Below, one piece after another: positions 33,601-43,962 of a DNA stretch of 64,000 bases (position 1 is the stretch's first letter; the number at the start of each line of letters is the position of its first letter). Under the pieces are notes generated by a model that saw only the letters and a program-made list of their open reading frames with translations, was not told the origin of the DNA and made no database searches. The stretch comes from Micromussa lordhowensis (lineage: Eukaryota > Cnidaria > Anthozoa > Scleractinia > Lobophylliidae), in the NCBI GenBank assembly GCA_964020085.1, contig OZ026604.1:30301118-30365117 (forward strand). The letters run 5' to 3'. The position numbers and the translations under genes are program-made.

Positions 33601-35544
33601 CTTTGAACTAAAACTTAAACAGCTTTTATAAATGATATGCATAAGGACAGTGCTTTCAAGAAGACCCAACTTGCACCTACAAGACCTCTGGAGGATATTC
33701 TGTTGGGAATTACCAGTAGCTGTTAAAAATTGACATAATTTTCTAAAGGAAGTCAGTGTAGACAACTCTCTGACTTGTACTGTGCCAGCCATCTACTTCA
33801 AATCTCAGTGAAAGTACAGTGTTTGACAGTAACCTCTCTCCCCCAAATCAACATTAACATCTTTACTAAACAATGTAGTGTATTTTTATAAACCACACCA
33901 CCGAATAAGGGGGTAATTGGGAGAAGATTCATTATAGAGCGAACTTGATAATAATAGCGCTACTATTAAATAAAGATTGTTTATTCCTGTGCTCATGCAC
34001 TTACTGATTGGTGGAAGCCATGCCGAGTCAAATTTGTTAAGCAGTCTTAATCTTTTCAAGGTTGTGTGGCCCTCCTGTCTGTTAGTATGAGCCAGCTTGA
34101 CAGCAGAATCAAAAACTTTGTCCACATGTTCCCCAGTCTGTGCACTTGTTTCTTGGTACAGGGAGCCCATCATCTGTGCAACAGCTTCTGCTTCAGAAAC
34201 TGACACAAACTTTATAGATCCACTGCTAAAAATACAAAACAAATGAGATAGATTACTATGGAAAAGTCTGCATACAAGCCAAGTGGCCCATCAGGCCAGA
34301 GCATATCCCAGTTTCTGTAGCATGAAGGGACAAGGAATATTTCTACTGTCCCTCCCAGATGGATGCTAGTCTATCACAGGGTTATCCCCAACATTAAACT
34401 TGCAGGTACCCATTTGTACGCCCGGGTGGAGAGAGGTACTGTGAGAGTAAAGTGCCTTGCCCAAGAACACAACACAATGCCCCCGGCCAGGGCTCGAACC
34501 CGGACTGCTCGATCTTGAGGCCAAGGCATCTCCACAGATTACTATCGTATTGGGGATACTATAATTATTATTTGATGTTTACAATGCAGACATCAAATAG
34601 CTTGAAGGGCGGAAGAGAAGAGGATGAGGTGATTACTCCTTAGATTTTCTGGTCAGAGGGTGTCATCTCATCACTCTCCAAATCCTGTCCTACATGTGTT
34701 TTGGAACAAAAAATGCACTTTTTCTTACTCAGTACCAGATCTGGTCATTTGCATGACCTTGCATATCTAACTTATTTTATGTAATTTTTACTTGTTATGT
34801 TTTGGAAGATTTGAATGATAAAATGAGATAAATGTTTACGTAATACTCTCTTCTGGTTTGCTGGAAAAAAAAAACACCTACAACAGCTCCAGACCAAAAC
34901 TGGTGATCAACACTGTTATCTATGACAAGGAGCTCAAAACCTATACCTTGGGGGGCACATACCCCAAGTATTCCTTAGCCTCGGAGGGTACCCCACCCTC
35001 GACATCTCCCTGCCGCCACCCCTTGTTTCCCTGGAACGGAATGAATGAATGGGAAACACCACTCACCTCTGGGAAACACCACTCACCTCTCATTCTCAGC
35101 TCGTAGATCAGACTTTGTTCCAACAAAGAGTACTGGTATACCTGGTTGATACTTCTGAACTTCAGGCAGCCAACATTTTGTTATGTTGTTAAACGATTCA
35201 GGATTTGTGACATCAAAACATAGCATAAACACATCAGCTCCGACGTAAGTCAGAGGTCTGACAGAATTGAAGATCCACCAGCCGCCAGTGTCCCAAAGGT
35301 TTGTCTGATAATTCCCCAGGTGTAGAGTGTCAACGTTCGTGAAATACGTTTCAAAAACTGTCGGTGAATACACTTTGGACGGCTCAAAAGGCTTTTTAAA
35401 CAGGCTGTAGCCATCATCGGAAAAGGTCGCGTAAAGTTCTTGAGCTCGCGAAAGCAGCCATGTCTTACCCACTCCAGAGTCGCCAACAAGAACAATCTTG
35501 AGAGCGTTTTGTAAGTGATTTTGCAGGTGAAAAGCAGTGGCCAT
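30106..35544 (-). CDS. RHOBTB: RHOBTB family: Rho-like G domain, two BTB domains, C-terminal CAIL
   Basis: Five exons join to 628 residues: 35087-35544, 34005-34225, 32516-33225, 31907-32152 and 30106-30357, all GT-AG with matching phases (2, 1, 0, 0). Residues 21-28 are the P-loop GDSGVGKT. The switch II region reads LWDTGGWW where Ras/Rho proteins have DTAGQE. GTKSDLR and ETSAQTG supply the G4 and G5 motifs. BTB1 (DVLFTFEDGSESISAHRIVL) is split by an insertion before the C-terminal half (EILEFLYSGEV), as known for RHOBTB. BTB2 begins FSDVAFVVEGKLAFAHKAVL and continues in exon 4 (FLALLEYLYTD). The C-terminal region, WCLYVIALNF ... FFEKH, is the RHOBTB tail. The protein ends CAIL, a CAAX-type prenylation signal that RHOBTB3 has and RHOBTB1/2 lack. 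Family members act as CUL3 substrate adaptors. Which vertebrate paralogue is closest is not decided. Confidence 0.94.
30430..30537 (-). repeat. tRNA-derived SINE head
   Basis: On the minus strand it reads gtcctccatagttcagtggt then tagagcgtccaaccggtgtt (A-box side) and atgagtttgacccctgttgg (B-box side). The acceptor stem does not close into a clean tRNA, so it is taken as a SINE head. It lies in the RHOBTB last intron. Confidence 0.65.
30551..30741. mobile_element. Foldback MITE 1 of 4 in RHOBTB last intron
   Basis: aaatagaaaacatgtgctgt then gtttctatcgagtcatagaa, gaaagtttgggagaacgag is mirrored by ctcgttctc-like text, actttcacgagggtttctat, aactcgataggaacacggag and aacatgttttctattt. Arms are about 85 bp with a short loop. 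Confidence 0.8.
30851..31054. mobile_element. Foldback MITE 2 of 4 in RHOBTB last intron
   Basis: gttttagtataaatctacta is mirrored by tagtagatttatactaaaac. The inside carries a second perfect hairpin, actcactatctat / atagatagtgagt, around 30914-30945. Confidence 0.75.
31054..31157. mobile_element. Foldback MITE 3 of 4 in RHOBTB last intron
   Basis: caattagattatttgctctc then gatttctatcgcgcgatag is mirrored by atcgcgcgatag-like text, aaatctcgagctcacaatct and aattg. It abuts foldback 2 directly. Confidence 0.75.
31281..31371. mobile_element. Foldback MITE 4 of 4 in RHOBTB last intron
   Basis: gataagtgaaatggtgact then ataaagtgaaataaatgaag is mirrored almost perfectly by cttcatttatttcactttat then caagtcaccatttcacttat. 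The loop is only a few bases. A half-unit of the same text (aaataaatgaagaagcgttc) lies at 30389. Confidence 0.85.
34258..34525 (-). repeat. tRNA-derived SINE, GACTCCGGAGC family, minus
   Basis: On the minus strand the B box ggttcgagccctggccggg is followed by cattgtgttgtgttcttggg, ctctctccacccgggcgtac and the tail, ending ttgtatgcagacttt. The extreme head is lost. It lies in RHOBTB intron 1. Confidence 0.8.
35051..35090 (-). repeat. 20-bp tandem duplication spanning the RHOBTB exon 1 splice donor
   Basis: The 20-mer gggaaacaccactcacctct occurs twice back to back (35051-35070, 35071-35090). On the minus strand each copy contains AGAG|GTGAGTGG, so two identical donors lie 20 bp apart. The upstream one (cut after 35087) gives the in-frame mRNA. 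Use of the second would add 20 nt and shift the frame. Confidence 0.85.
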
Positions 35545-35798
35545 TTGTGCACAATGTGCAGCCGGGAAACCTACTTGTCGGAGACATCTCCTTCTCAGTT
35601 TTATATCTGTACGTTTCAGATCGTTTTATACAAGACTCAATGCCAAATATAACCAACCAATGACAACACAGCTAAACACAATGCAGGGGTCCTCGGTGAG
35701 GGTAAAAGCCCGGGATTGACGTCATCATCTTCTTTTACGCATCGATATATATATAGAGCGGTTTTGCAATCGAATGTCGAAAGTAATCAGGCAATTCC

Positions 35799-35832
35799 TT
35801 TGGTTTTGGTTTTGGTTTTGGTTTTGGTTTTA
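35799..35832 (+). repeat. Short TTTTGG microsatellite
   Basis: ttttgg is repeated about five times in a row, roughly 255 bp upstream of the RHOBTB start codon. Confidence 0.85.
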
Positions 35833-35907
35833 CTACGGTTTGAGATTGCCCAAGTAGTCTAATTGGTAAGTAATTGGTTTGGCTCAATTGAAAACCGCTC
35901 TAACGTA

Positions 35908-35981
35908 GCCTGTATAGAGCCACCCCCTCCCTTCCAAAAAAGCGATTTTTTGGAGGGGAGGGGGCGGCTGTACACAGGCTA
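35908..35981. mobile_element. Short hairpin element
   Basis: tagcctgtatagagccaccc then cctcccttccaaaaaa is mirrored by ttttttggaggggag then ggggcggctgtacacaggct. It abuts the pogo-like element that starts at about 35982. Confidence 0.7.
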
Positions 35982-36490
35982 CTCTAGAACTACCTCCAGT
36001 AAGCGACCACCTAAAATGTCAAGCCTAGGTGGTCGTTTACTGGAGGTGATCGCTTACGAGAGCTCAGACCATATTGGGTCAAAATTTTGCCTCATTAGCA
36101 TGGTAACTGCAAGACTTATTCCATGTTTTAAATGTTTTAATCATTTGAAAAGTCAATTTCGAGAAAAAAATCCGTTACTTCCCAATACTAGTAAGAAATT
36201 CCCGTAACTTTTACTACCCAAGAATGCGATAATGTTACACCTTATCATCCAATTTCCGCTCTATTAGATTCTATTACCTGTCAAGTGGTCGCTTATTTTA
36301 GGTTAAAAACAAATTAAAATTTCAAACCTTTAGCTCTAAAAGTGGTCGCGGTCGCTTACGAGAGGTAGTCGCTTACAAGAGGTTTTAAATAGAGTGATCT
36401 GACTTGAAAACGTTTGCCTGATTTTGGAAAACTGGTCGCTGAGGAGAGGTTGTTGCTTACGAGAGGTGGTCGCAACCGGAAGTTCGACTG
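35982..36490. mobile_element. Pogo/Tigger-like MITE with GGTCGCTTACGAGAGGT phrase
   Basis: The right end ggtcgcaaccggaagttcgactg is followed by TA, inverse of a CAGTCGAAC terminus. The left end (ctctagaactacctcc) is degenerate but is followed by cagtaagcgaccacct, which mirrors the right side. The phrase ggtcgcttacgagaggt recurs at both ends: about 36048, 36355, 36370 and 36455. No transposase. Confidence 0.65.
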
Positions 36491-36492
36491 TA

Positions 36493-38070
36493 TATTAGTT
36501 TTTAATCAGCTCATTGAGATCTGTAGATTTTTCTTATAAGATTGCATTTAGTTGCTTTATTTCATGGATTGAAATGTTATATTCATTAGTATTATTATCT
36601 ATCATGATCTATTTATATTATTTTTATGGGAACAAGGAAAGATTTAAAAATTGTTAAAACCTTGTTTGAGAAGGGAAACTAAGATGCATGTTTTTTAATG
36701 AATGTTCGGATGGGAATTTATCTCGGTCCCGACCCCCTACCCCGTCAAGTCTCCCGTTTTGCGCTGGCGTCCAGTTCTCTCGCAACTCTACCCGCGCGTT
36801 CAACGAACGAACACAAAATACCAGAAAATAGAGGGCTGTGAACAGTCTGGGATTTTCAAGAGGATGTTACCAATAATCGGGAATCAAAATGTTTTTTGTT
36901 GTTTGAAGATAAGTTTGGTGGCACTCATTAAGATGAATTTTCTACAGAACACCTAATAATTGTTTCACCGCTACAGATAACCAACAGCCTCCATTTGGCG
37001 AGAAAATATGCTCGGATTTTTGTCCATCTGTCCTCGGTGAAAAGGGAATAAATTAATCTTACTGCGTGATTCAGTCCCTTTATCAAGATTGCAAATTCCT
37101 GTTTAATCCTATGCTCTAAACACAAATTCTCCTTATTTCTTGATACAATATAGTCTTATTTGATGATTCTCAAACTCTCCTGTCCTGTTTACTTGACATT
37201 GTAATGAAAATGAAAGCAACATTGATCATCAATTTAGAAATCCCTTAGGGGACGGGCCATTATTTTTCTGAGGGATCGGGAGGGAGGGGGGGGGGTAGTT
37301 TCCATAAAAAGAAAAGTCCCGCATAGCAAAAACTTCAGCATGGAAAAAAATTCGAGCATGCCTGTTAAAAAAATTTATTGTACAAGCTATTGCCCACCAA
37401 AAACATCATGCACAACTAAAGGAAAGAAACATATTCATGCCCCAGAAAATTGCCCAACCCCCCCCCCCTAAAAAAATGAATGATCCGCCCCTTTATTATT
37501 TTGTTGAGCAACAGTTAGAATTAAAATTTATAATCGACGTATAAAAGTCAATCAAACAACACAAATCAATACTTTTGAAAACATCTTTGACATTGTTCTA
37601 TTTTTCGGAATAACAGTGTAGGCGTGATAGAACCCTTGGAGACGTTGTTAAGGCTCGCTGGTTTGCTTAACCAAGCACGAAAAATATTTTGCATCAATCA
37701 ACCAACAATGAATAAATATGCTTTATTTTTGGAAAAGCGGTTGATATCAAACGAATGCAATCAAACAGAAAGACAGGACAATAGAGGTAGGAGTCCAGAA
37801 GTTTCGAGAAGAACTTCAGTAACCTAGCAGCCTGCTGGTTCTTTCTTTGTTCTATGTTTCAAAGTCTTGCTGTTTCAGTTGACCCAGGTGAAGTCTGTTA
37901 TTTATCGGCGAGGCAGAAAAACCGAGCGATTTTACAATTCCTATGGGGAAACTTTGAACAGGTTTGGAATCTATTTGATCACAACGCATGGTTAATTTGG
38001 TTGTAATTGCAATTGCCAAGGTTGATATCTGCCGGATTGACTGATCACATCACAGAGCGCGGTATTTCTC
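36493..38070. other. Intergenic stretch upstream of the CRAL-TRIO gene
   Basis: Apart from the inverted-repeat element at 37244-37497 I find nothing to annotate; short ORFs at 36702 and 37624 have no family signature. Confidence 0.5.
37244..37497. mobile_element. MITE, AGGGGCGGATCATT-type ends; second copy near 57003-57270
   Basis: The left end aggggacgggccattatttt mirrors the right end aaaaaatgaatgatccgccc then ctt. Internal words ctattgcccaccaaaaa and tcatgccccagaaaattgcc recur at 57160-57235, and the same end recurs there as acagaccatcatttctttga ... aaataatggtccatccctt. Confidence 0.6.
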
Positions 38071-38077
38071 AGGAAGT

Positions 38078-38086
38078 TATATAAAA
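38078..38086 (+). promoter_or_regulatory. TATA box of the CRAL-TRIO gene
   Basis: TATATAAAA lies 37 bp before the start codon at 38123. If it positions transcription 25-30 bp downstream, the 5' UTR would be only about 10 nt. Alternatively the tttttgcag at about 38095 could be an acceptor for an unseen 5' exon. Confidence 0.5.
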
Positions 38087-38122
38087 CCTATCGTGTTTTT
38101 GCAGTGAAGAATAGCGCCGCGT

Positions 38123-40884
38123 ATGGATTACCCTAACAGTTGTCAAACTTCGGAACAATTTACACAGCGGAGGGGAGACATGCTAGATGACCATAAGGAA
38201 CCACTTCAAAATGGACACGAAGACAAAATTATAGCATTTCGCTCAAGAATTAATCAAACCATGAATAACAATGATTTTCTGCACCTTGCACGGGGTGACG
38301 AGGACGCTTTTCTGTTACTCTTCCTTCGAGCGCGCAGATATAACGTCGAAGAATCATTCAAACTTCTGTGTAACTACATCGAATTCCGTACCAGAAATGC
38401 GTCCGTTTGTCAAAACCTCTCAGCTTGGCAGCTTCATCATGTCATAGAGGATGGTTTCCCGTGTGTTCTGCCCTACAGCAATCAGAATGGCGCGAAGATG
38501 CTTGTCATTTTCGCTGGCAGCTGGGATACCGACACTTATGGCACGGACGAAATTTTGAAAGCTTTTATTTTGAGCATGGAACGCTTGATCGAAAGCGATG
38601 ATGCTCAAGTCAACGGAATTGTGATTATTGCTGATTTTTCGGGCTGGACTGCTACTCAAGCATCTCGTTTGTCGTTATCTTTTATTCGACAAGTCTTCGC
38701 TATGTTCCAGGTAAGTTTAGGTTTCAAAATCAAGGCCAGACATCAAGAGCGGAGGCCTACGTGTGATGCAAAGCATTTCGCGTGTTTAGCCGTCCGGAGA
38801 ATTTTTCGTGTGGAGGTGTTACAAAGTAGTGATTAAAACTTCATTTAAGTCCTCCTATATATTTTTTCTGTGCGAGGGGAGTCACTGCGAATGTTTCAGT
38901 ACGAATCGATCTTGAAATAGTATTCATTATTTTTTAGGTTTAATCTATTGTCTATAAAAGATCTATGGCCCACGATTTCTAGCTTGGACTGTTCATGGAA
39001 CCTATTGCGTGCTTAGGGGGTAGTATACGGTCGCCTCCGGCGGTCCTGCATGCTACCATGAGTAAAAAGATAAATGGGGTGGCCCCATTAACAGGGGTTT
39101 CTTATAACAACATGTATGGGCGTTTCGCCGGGACAAAAAAATGACCGTAATGACTTGGTAACAGTAAGGCGGGGTTCTAAAATATGTTTTAGTTATTTGC
39201 ACGTGGTGACTGGTCAGTTGAGCGGGTCGTATACTTCTAAAAGGTCAGCTAAAATTTAAAGCTGTTTTTGGTGTTGTCTTGTGACTTATGGCCAATTTTT
39301 AAAATGTTCATGGCAAATAAACGAGTAAACTTGACTTGAAATAATTTCCCAAACCCGTCAGACACACAGTAGAGATTAGATAAAATAAACATCTTGCTGT
39401 TACCTCGTTTCCTCGCTTCGTACTGTAAGTTACAGATCTTCGGTCCGTAACTTACAGTACGGACCGAGAACACGGTCATCAAGGAGCATGTATTGACATT
39501 TCTTCTAAATGGCAAATCCAAGAACGCACAACATTACGTGCATCAGTTAATTATGTTTCTACGTAGGCTTTATAGCCTACAAATACGTGAATTGTTTCAT
39601 GGCTATGATGATAAGTTTAATATTCACTTCTTTTAATTACTTGTGGAGGCGCGGTGGCCTCATGGTTAGTGCGCTCGACTCCGGATCAAATGGTCCGAGA
39701 TCAAGCCCTGACCGGGACATTGTGTTGCGTTCTTGGGCAAGACACTTCACTCTCACAGTGCCTCTCTCCACCCAGGTGCATAAATGGTGACCGGCAAATT
39801 TAATGCTGGGGGGTAACCCTGCATCCATCCTCGCTTAACCTCTTACGTGGAAATGTTCATGATTTGATAAAAAAGCTATATCCATTTAAAACAGCAGACC
39901 ATTTCCAACCCACAGTTGTATTGTCATTTTAGGATCATTATCCTGCAAGATTTGTTGGATTCCATTTTGTGAACGAACCGTGGTATGTGAAAGCTGGTTT
40001 AACTGTACTTAAACCTTTTATCGAGGAAAAGATATGGAAAAGGGTAAGTTGATATGCGCTCTTTAGTATATAATATCTCGTAAGGTATCTAGTCCATCAG
40101 GGCAGTTTCTAGGGCTCCAGTGGAAGCTTTCTCTCATAGAAACAGCCTTCTCTGAACCCACCCAGACGAGGACATGATTTGATGTTCGAGCCTTGCGTAT
40201 CTTCGTGAGTTTCTTTTTTTTTTAGCTAGTAAAGAATAACGAGTTTGAAAGCAAAGAGAGAAGTGAAAAAGAACTGAGGAGAAAGGAAGAAAGATGAAAA
40301 GGAACCACCAAAGAGACTACTATGTTTAACATGAAAGGAAAGGAATAAAGCTTGTGAAGCCAAGTATTAGGGTTTTCGGAATACTGGCTGCGCGGTAATT
40401 GGGGCGTGGGCAACAATCTAAAAAATAGAGGAAAAAGGGAAAAGGTGGGAACGCTTGTACGCTATTTAGGAAATATCGCTTGTATTACGTGTCGAATAAA
40501 TCCATAATAACGATTGTTGGTGTAGCGGTGCGTTTTCAGAGGCCACGCGCTCAAAGAGATGGGGAAGGGTACAGATGAAGGTGGACTGCGTGCTTTCTTG
40601 AAACTTCATCCCAAAGAATGGTTCTTTCTGACCCATTGATTCCATCCCTCTAGATACATGTTCATGGTAACAACTTGACAACACTTCACGACCATTGTCA
40701 CCAAGATATTCTCCCTGCGGAGTTTGGCGGAAATAAACCAGCGGTGAACCGTGAATACTGGGCACGAGTATTGCTGGAGTCCGAGAAAACGAATGGAGGT
40801 CACGTGTACGGAGAGAACCCATTTAGATTTTCACTCAATCAAGACATGGACGAGGAAGAAATCCCGCACGTGATATCCACGTGA
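38123..40884 (+). CDS. CRAL-TRIO (Sec14-like) lipid-binding protein, TTPA/clavesin type
   Basis: Three exons give 309 residues: 38123-38710, 39933-40043 and 40654-40884, phase 0 at both junctions, GT-AG. The N-terminal helical CRAL-TRIO-N region includes DEDAFLLLFLRARRYNVEES (about residues 58-77), the canonical FLRARKF-type motif. The lipid-binding fold follows: MLVIFAGSWDTDTY, then GIVIIADFSGW (the strand usually read VxxIxDxxGL), FPARFVGFHFVNEPWYVKAG-like text (here HYPARFVGFH, VNEPWY) and LPAEFGG, the hallmark near the end. Proteins of this group (alpha-tocopherol transfer protein, CRALBP, clavesins) carry hydrophobic ligands between membranes in the cytosol. The ligand cannot be deduced here. 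The start is chosen as the first in-frame ATG after the TATA box. A weak poly(A) signal AATAAA is at 41118. Confidence 0.93.
39421..39459. repeat. Small perfect hairpin
   Basis: tactgtaagttac is mirrored by gtaacttacagta with a 13-base loop. It lies in the CRAL-TRIO gene's first intron; it may be the core of an old MITE. Confidence 0.6.
39643..39832 (+). repeat. tRNA-derived SINE, GACTCCGGAGC family, plus, 3'-truncated
   Basis: The complete head, tggaggcgcggtggcctcat then ggttagtgcgctcgactccg and gatcaagccctgaccggg, is followed by the body to ctgggggtaaccctgca-like text. It stops short of the usual tail. It lies in the CRAL-TRIO gene's first intron. Confidence 0.85.
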
Positions 40885-41123
40885 TTGGGAGCTCACGAAC
40901 TCGGAAAAAAAGCTGGAAATGAACACTCAAGCTGGAAATGAACCGAGCAAGAAATGTCAGAACTCCGGCACGTTATAAAACAGATATCATGAAATTAGCG
41001 CGTAGGTGAGTAACTAATGACAGAATACAGAGGACTATAGCAATTCATATACAGCATGCAAGCGGTGGTTTAGACTAGTGTTTCCTTCATTTTTTAAGGG
41101 TCCCGAACAGGGCGCGAAATAAA

Positions 41124-43850
41124 GTATCGTATCCAGTCTACGTCAAATGACGAAACTATAACTATGAAAACTTGACAACATAGCTGAATGTGTTTCAGCT
41201 TTCTTCTCTCAAAGTTTTATTGATTGGCTTTAAAATTTTCTGCCAGGTATCTAAATTTTCCGTACGGTATCTAATCAACAAATCCGACGGACATTTTTCC
41301 AACGCCATGTTTGCAACCCTTCTTATTCATGAAAACATTTTCTAGTTCCATGCGATTGTACGGGCGATTTCTAATGCGACAACCTGTAAGATCGCTTTTA
41401 TAATTATTTGTAATCGAAAAGTAGTCTGGTGAGTTTTAAAAAAATTTCGACTCGAAGAGATATAGATTTTAAACAAAATGTAAAACAGTGTAACTGTATT
41501 TGCTATTGTTGTGTTGTAATAATTTAATTTGGATATTTTTTTAGTTATTGGTCTGAAATTTTACCATTTTTAGCGTTTCGGATTTCAGCATCGTATGTTT
41601 TAGTAACACGGCGGCAAAATCAAAGGGGGGGAGGTTAACATGAATTTAGGTAAAATATTACGAAGTTTAAAGAGGGATTAAAAGAAAAAAACGACGTTTT
41701 GGAACACCACCAGACAGTTGAACGCCCCAGGTTGGTGGGCAACTGTTTGGTGTACCTCTACCAATTTAACTTTAAGACAACATCAAATCTTCAAAATTTC
41801 CTATACTAATCCTTTGAGAAAAACTGGTTATCCCCCAAAATTACCAAAAAATTTACAAAACAGCCGAAAACCTTTATTATGTGGGATGAGCAAAGAAGTT
41901 TTTGACTGCTTGAAACGTGAACGAGATATTTGCGTTCAAAACCATAATACCCAGCCAAAATACGGCATACATGTTAACTCCTGCCTTAAGCTCTAATTCT
42001 TACCGTTTATAAATTAAATAAGGGCTATTTTATATCTTATCACGAGGAATGATTGGAGCTAGCAATCTTCCCCTGCTATTTAACTACCAGCTAATAAGGC
42101 TATAGAGTTTTCTTTTCCATACATTTTTAATCTGTGTATACATATATATATTTTACAATGAACTAGCTAAAGCAACTGCGACATTATCACAAGAATTGGG
42201 AAGTGCCGTGAACGAGTAGTGTTTTACAGTGTGTAGTTATCGACTTAAATATTGTAAACAGACTTTTGTTTCTAAAACTCTTGTACTGTAATAATTGCAA
42301 CTTTGTTTAAGGTAAAGAAGTTGTCCTAGCATTGTAAGTAGTGTTAGTTGTTGTGTCGAATTGTGAGTAGCAGTACATAATTGGACTGAGGGGAGTACAA
42401 TTCAGGGAGTGATCGCGCAAGTTATTTCAAAATGGGACGAGCGCAAAGCGCGAGGCCGATTCAGTGGAAATCACGAGCACGATTACTCGCTGAATTGCAC
42501 GATAGAGGGTCTAATTACTAATTTATCGCATCTATAACAAATTTCGGAATTAAGTGCCTATTTTGAGCGAAAACGTCTGTTCAAAATTGGATACCTGTAA
42601 TTGGACACCCACGTGATCGCACGCTGATTACGTAACAAATAGGCCCGCGTAGATCCAATCACGATCGCGAATTTTGTTATAGATACGATTAGTAGTGTAA
42701 TAGGTGGCTTTTATTGTTTTGTACATGTATTAATGTAAAGTAGCAGTATAAACATTGCAAAGTGGAAGTAAACATATTGAAATATTTAAAACAAATTACT
42801 TGGATTGGTACTCGACACTATTAGTGCACTATTTTGCAGACACCCATGATCATCATTTTATTGGTTTCATATTAGAACGCACTTGATTATGTCTTGTTAG
42901 TGGACCATTTGCAAAGAATGAATAAGTTGCTTGACACAATGTTGATGAATAACAGCTATATTAGAATAAAGTTACTTTCTTTTATTTGGTTTTAAAAATA
43001 ATAATAAATCTTACATCTATTAACAAGTGTGAAGTTAGTTTTTTTTCATACCTACAAGCAAAGTAATGGTGACGACGCAGAAAAATGAATGGATGAAGGA
43101 GTGTCTCACTCTCCTTTTTCTTTTGGGTTTGCTTGCTCAGCCCCACTTTGAGATTTTCCTGTGACCACAGAACATTCGAGGCTAATAAGTTGTTTATTGT
43201 GTGGCTTATTGCTTTGTTTTTGCAGGCCTGTAATTGGTGTGTGGGAATTACGGGAGAATTATGTCCTAGAATTAGCCAATCAGAGCATGCATTATATTAG
43301 CTACAAAAACAAGCCATATAATAAAACGTGATACAGAGCTCGACATTGCGACTGCTGCGGTCACCAATTATTATTACCAATGCGAACAAATTTTCAGAAA
43401 TTACCAATGCCGACTAACTTTTCATGCTTTTCACTAAAATACTTCTGCTGGGGATTAAATCTGAATTAAATCCCAAGGTTTTTTCTGAAAGTTGAGCCCT
43501 GTAATACTGTCAAAGTTTCGGCTGGGAAGCTAGAGGAGACAATAGATGGTTGCAATAGCAAAGCGCGTGAGTGACGTCATGACGGTGTTCCTAAAACACA
43601 TTTTGGAAACAAAAACTTCGCCTAGATCCCCTCTAGTTCTCTCAGAATACGCTGATGTTGTATGAGCCTTGTGGGGGGTATAATCATTTGCATTCTATTT
43701 TAAGGCCTTGCGCGCTTCGCTATACAGATAATACTGGTTCAAAGGTAAGTTCTATTCCACACAGTGGAAGCCCCAACTTGACACCACTGAAATAACACAA
43801 CCTTTTTTTGCCTGAACAAATGATTCATCTATTATTTTAGTTAAGAATGC
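41124..43850. other. Intergenic stretch, AT-rich, one palindromic element
   Basis: No gene is supported. The only structured feature is the foldback at 42375-42700. An ORF of 92 codons at 41718-41996 has no recognisable family signature and weak coding character. Confidence 0.55.
42375..42700. mobile_element. Foldback elements, relatives of 20531-20669
   Basis: aattggactgaggggagtac then aattcagggagtgatcgcgc is loosely mirrored by gcacgattactcgctgaatt then gcacgatagagggtctaatta. A second nested pair is aatttatcgcatctataaca (42520) against tgttatagatacgattagta (42675). A G/C-rich core, gagcgcaaagcgcgag, sits in the first. Confidence 0.6.
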
Positions 43851-43962
43851 TGTTTATTAAGCATGCTGGTGGCTGATTGAATGGGGTACCACTGTAAAAG
43901 CTCTCAGAAGTTGCAAAACTAATCACAGTAAAAAATAGTCCTTGCTGAAAGCTTATGTTCAT

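Noticed and set aside
41718..41996. 92-codon plus ORF as a gene
   Set aside because: No recognisable domain, no clear promoter, AT-rich context; not enough to call.
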